Of a stretch of 8,891 bases of DNA, positions 7,032-8,891 are shown piece by piece. Source of the stretch: an uncultured Porphyromonadaceae bacterium (GTDB lineage Bacteria; Bacteroidota; Bacteroidia; Bacteroidales; Muribaculaceae); the NCBI GenBank assembly GCA_900546835.1, contig UREH01000098.1:1-8891 (forward strand). The letters run 5' to 3'. The translations under genes and the position numbers were made by a program. The notes beneath the pieces were generated by a model. The model did not search any database. It was given only the letters and a program-made list of their open reading frames with translations, and was not told the DNA's origin. Numbering within the stretch: the first letter of the stretch is position 1; each line of letters begins with the position of its first letter.

Positions 7032-8261
7032 TTATTCAGCAGCGAAAACCACGCGGAAACCATTGTTCTCCAGAGCCACATTTGGACGCTGGTAGAAGCG
7101 GCATGCCGAGCGAAGTTCGCTGGACGCGTTGAGCCAGCCCCCGCCGCGGAGAATTACGCGGCCGTTGCCGTCAAGGCAAACGTAGTCGGTAACGGGGTCG
7201 GTGGGATAGGCTTTGTATTCGTCGAGGCAATATTCATAGGCGTTACCGTGCATGTCGTAGAGACCGTAACCGTTGGGCTCAAACGAACCTATTTCAATGG
7301 TCGATTGGGCGTTGGAAATCGATTCATCCTCGGTGTAGACGCCATCCTGGGTATAAGCGCTGAAGAGGAACTGTGCCATGCCCTGGACCATGTTTTTGCC
7401 GTCGCCGATGCCGTAGGGGAGGCTTTCGGTCTGGCCACCGCGGGCTGCGTATTCCCACTGGGCCTCGGTGGGCATTGAGCCGCCAATCCACTGGCAGTAT
7501 GCATCAGCACCAAACCAACTTACGAACACGGCAGGATGGTTCTCGTAGCCTGCTGCAGGCACCCATTTGCCATTTTCGTAGTTTACGCCGAAATTGAATT
7601 TCGATCCGTCGTAGGGCGATTTGGGGCTGGCGAAGCATATTCTGCGAGAACTTACCGACGAGTAGCCGGTCGGCTGGAAGTCATAGGTGCCTTCGCCGGT
7701 TTCACTGCAAGCCACGCCAACGGCGTTGAGAAATTCAGCAAACTGAGCGTTGGTCACTTCATACTTGCTCATATAAAAGTCTTTGGAGATGGTTACTTCG
7801 TGAAGCACTTCATCATTAATATGTTTTGCTTCCGTAGCAGGCGAGCCCATCGTGAATGTGCCTGCGGGGATTTTTACGGTTTCAATTCCGTGCTCCGAAG
7901 CCTGGGCAAGGTCGAATTTCGCACTGACCTTGATATTGACTTCTGGCATTTTCAGCGTTGTGGGGTTGGCTTTGGTGTCGGCTACCGCAACGGCCTCACC
8001 GTTGTCGGCTCTTACCACATACCATTCCACGAATGCAAATCCGTCGGCCGGAGTGGCAGTCAGCGTTATGGTCGCACCGGCTTTGGCGCTGGTTGGATTA
8101 ATAGCTATTACCCCTCCGGTCAGGTCATTGGCAGCTTAGATGGCGTAGGTTTTGGCGGCTTCTACAGGCTCTACAATCTCTTCGTTGTCGTCGTCGCTAC
8201 ACGAGCAGAAGCCTGCGCCCATCAGCGCGACGGCAATTGGTAAAACAAAAAATTTTTTTAT
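7032..8261 (-). pseudogene. SUMF1-domain lipoprotein, interrupted by in-frame TAA
   Basis: Read through, this encodes about 409 codons. Codons 1-41 form a lipoprotein signal (KKFFVLPIAVALMGAG, then the likely lipid-bearing Cys21 followed by SDDDNEE, resembling a surface-export signal). Codon 42 is TAA (8138-8136). The same frame then runs 367 codons: an InlB-type B-repeat (AGATITLTATPADGFAFVEW), then a SUMF1/FGE-sulfatase domain with IPAGTFTMGS, YEVTNAQFAEF, MPTEAQWEYAARGG, NGYGLYDMHGNAYEYC and RGGGW...NNGFRV. Both active-site cysteines of true formylglycine-generating enzyme appear missing (Asn and Leu stand there), so a non-enzymatic role such as surface binding is likelier. No ATG, GTG or TTG stands at the signal start; the expected codon is ATA (8261-8259). 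Two lesions suggest recent inactivation; sequence error or unusual decoding remain possible. Confidence 0.75.
8136..8138 (-). other. In-frame TAA inside the lipoprotein gene
   Basis: The codon lies between ATC (Ile) and GCT (Ala), between the acidic linker and the InlB-type repeat. It is in phase with both the signal peptide upstream and the 367 codons downstream, since the distance to the downstream frame is a multiple of three, so no frameshift is involved. A single-base change from AAA, CAA, GAA, TCA, TTA or a Tyr codon would explain it. Confidence 0.85.
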
Positions 8262-8690
8262 TTCAATAAGGTTAAATGATAATAAATAATGGTTGACTTG
8301 CGGACCGCCTTTCGGGAATTTTCTCAACTGTATCTGTCGCTGTGTTTTTGCGTTCGCACCGTTTGGATTCGATTGTAATCTCGGGCAACACGTTGCTAAA
8401 GGTGAAGGTGATAATTTGCTTGTGGCGGTTTCCGGCGATAAAGATAGGCACAAAAGCCTTTTATTCAATCAGTCTCCTGCACATGCCTTGGCAAATTAAC
8501 ATACATTTAGATTAAATTAGCTTGTATTAACAGTTTTCTTCGATTTTTAGCCTGTCATTTAGCCTCGATTTTGAATGTTTATCCAGCGGATTATTCAAAT
8601 TCCAGTATTTCTACGCTTATTTGCTTATAGATATTCGACTAATTTGCATAATCATCATTATGATTTAGATGCCTTGTCATAATTCGGATG
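8262..8690. other. Gene-free AT-rich region
   Basis: No open frame here has family motifs or a plausible start. The part next to the lipoprotein gene (about 8270-8500) would hold its promoter; the only match is a poor minus-strand TTAATTTG (8499-8492). From about 8500 the sequence is AT-rich and has small inverted repeats, for example CATAAT (8647-8652) with ATTATG (8657-8662). GATGCCTT occurs twice (8668-8675 and 8687-8694). No tRNA-like or other known RNA signature was seen. Confidence 0.6.
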
Positions 8691-8810
8691 CCTTTCTTCT
8701 GCCCTCCCGCTTCTCCTCTTTTTTTATCTCCGATCTCTTCTCCATCTGCTTCGGCTATTTATATTTTCCTCCTATTTATTTCCCCTTCCTTTCCCATATT
8801 CTCCTTCCTG
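8691..8810. other. Polypyrimidine tract
   Basis: By hand count only about 17 of these 120 plus-strand bases are purines. The longest uninterrupted pyrimidine runs are 8710-8725 (16 bases) and 8779-8795 (17 bases). The skew ends sharply at about 8812, after which the plus strand becomes purine-rich. No coding frame of note exists on either strand. The tract is non-coding, of unknown role. Confidence 0.7.
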
Positions 8811-8813
8811 TTA

Positions 8814-8852
8814 TCGAAGTAGGAAGTAGATGTTTGTCGAGGTAGAAAGTAG
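8814..8852. repeat. Imperfect 16-base direct repeat, 23-base period
   Basis: TCGAAGTAGGAAGTAG (8814-8829) and TCGAGGTAGAAAGTAG (8837-8852) differ at two positions. The first copy also pairs with the end of the polypyrimidine tract: CTTCCT (8804-8809) with AGGAAG (8821-8826). Two copies spaced by about two helical turns could be tandem protein-binding sites, but no adjacent gene is visible in the window. Confidence 0.6.
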
Positions 8853-8891
8853 CGGTGCGGTTAGCTGCCCCCGGCGGGCATCGCCCCTGTC

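Noticed and set aside
7032..8135. Genuine formylglycine-generating (sulfatase-activating) enzyme
   Set aside because: The two active-site cysteines are not at the expected positions, and the protein is built as a lipoprotein with an InlB-type repeat.
7536..8243. 235-residue plus-strand open frame opposite the SUMF1 gene
   Set aside because: It is antisense to clear SUMF1 and InlB-type motifs, shows no domain of its own, and its Gly/Phe-rich composition is that of a shadow.
8136..8468. Longer N-terminus for the lipoprotein starting at TTG 8468 or TTG 8327
   Set aside because: It would place 20 or more unrelated residues before a textbook lipoprotein signal. TTG at 8327 is in frame and cannot be fully excluded, but it still meets the TAA at 8138.
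8492..8499. Minus-strand TTAATTTG as promoter of the lipoprotein gene
   Set aside because: It departs from TAnnTTTG at a key base, lacks a -33 box, and would imply a leader of about 230 bases.
8684..8752. 22-codon minus-strand frame beginning MEKRSEIKKEE
   Set aside because: It is only the Lys/Glu/Arg-rich translation of the polypurine strand, with no homology or supporting context.

Overview
The window looks like a chromosomal segment of a Bacteroidota bacterium, most likely order Bacteroidales and possibly a Muribaculaceae-type gut commensal. The protein sequences (RNA polymerase alpha, S4, S11, L36) have the form I associate with that group. Starts are preceded by A-rich leaders instead of Shine-Dalgarno sequences. 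A Bacteroides-type -7 promoter box (TAnnTTTG) sits upstream of enolase, and a lipoprotein signal ends in Cys-Ser-Asp-Asp-Asp. The family assignment is inference; the order is fairly secure.

Bases 1-4378 (plus strand) are the distal end of the big ribosomal-protein cluster: map (5' end cut by the window edge), infA, rpmJ, rpsM, rpsK, rpsD, rpoA and rplQ. The last five keep the order of the classical alpha operon. They supply the 30S proteins S13, S11 and S4, 50S proteins L36 and L17, initiation factor 1, the RNA polymerase alpha subunit and the methionine aminopeptidase that trims nascent proteins. Two spacers are unusually long and rich in inverted repeats: 171 bases before rpsM and 195 bases before rpsD. 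The second folds on paper into a four-helix nested hairpin and is a good candidate for a ribosomal-protein autoregulatory leader. A probable terminator follows rplQ.

Bases 4379-5996 hold a spacer with a promoter, then eno (enolase, plus strand), closed by a strong, probably bidirectional intrinsic terminator.

Bases 6083-8261 are on the minus strand and accessory in character. An exported DUF1460 cysteine amidase-like protein converges on eno. Upstream of it lies a lipoprotein gene with an InlB-type repeat domain and a SUMF1/FGE-sulfatase domain. That second gene is interrupted by an in-frame TAA between its signal peptide and its domains, and it lacks any ordinary start codon at the expected place, so it is called a pseudogene although the rest of its frame is intact. 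A minus-strand terminator separates the two genes.

Bases 8262-8891 contain no gene I can support. They are AT-rich, then strongly pyrimidine-rich (8691-8810), then carry a short imperfect direct repeat, and end in GC-rich sequence resembling motifs in two other spacers.

No mobile element, CRISPR array, tRNA or rRNA was seen. I do not see a convincing new multi-gene system. The most interesting items are the putative leader before rpsD, the interrupted lipoprotein gene and the repeat-built tail on L17.
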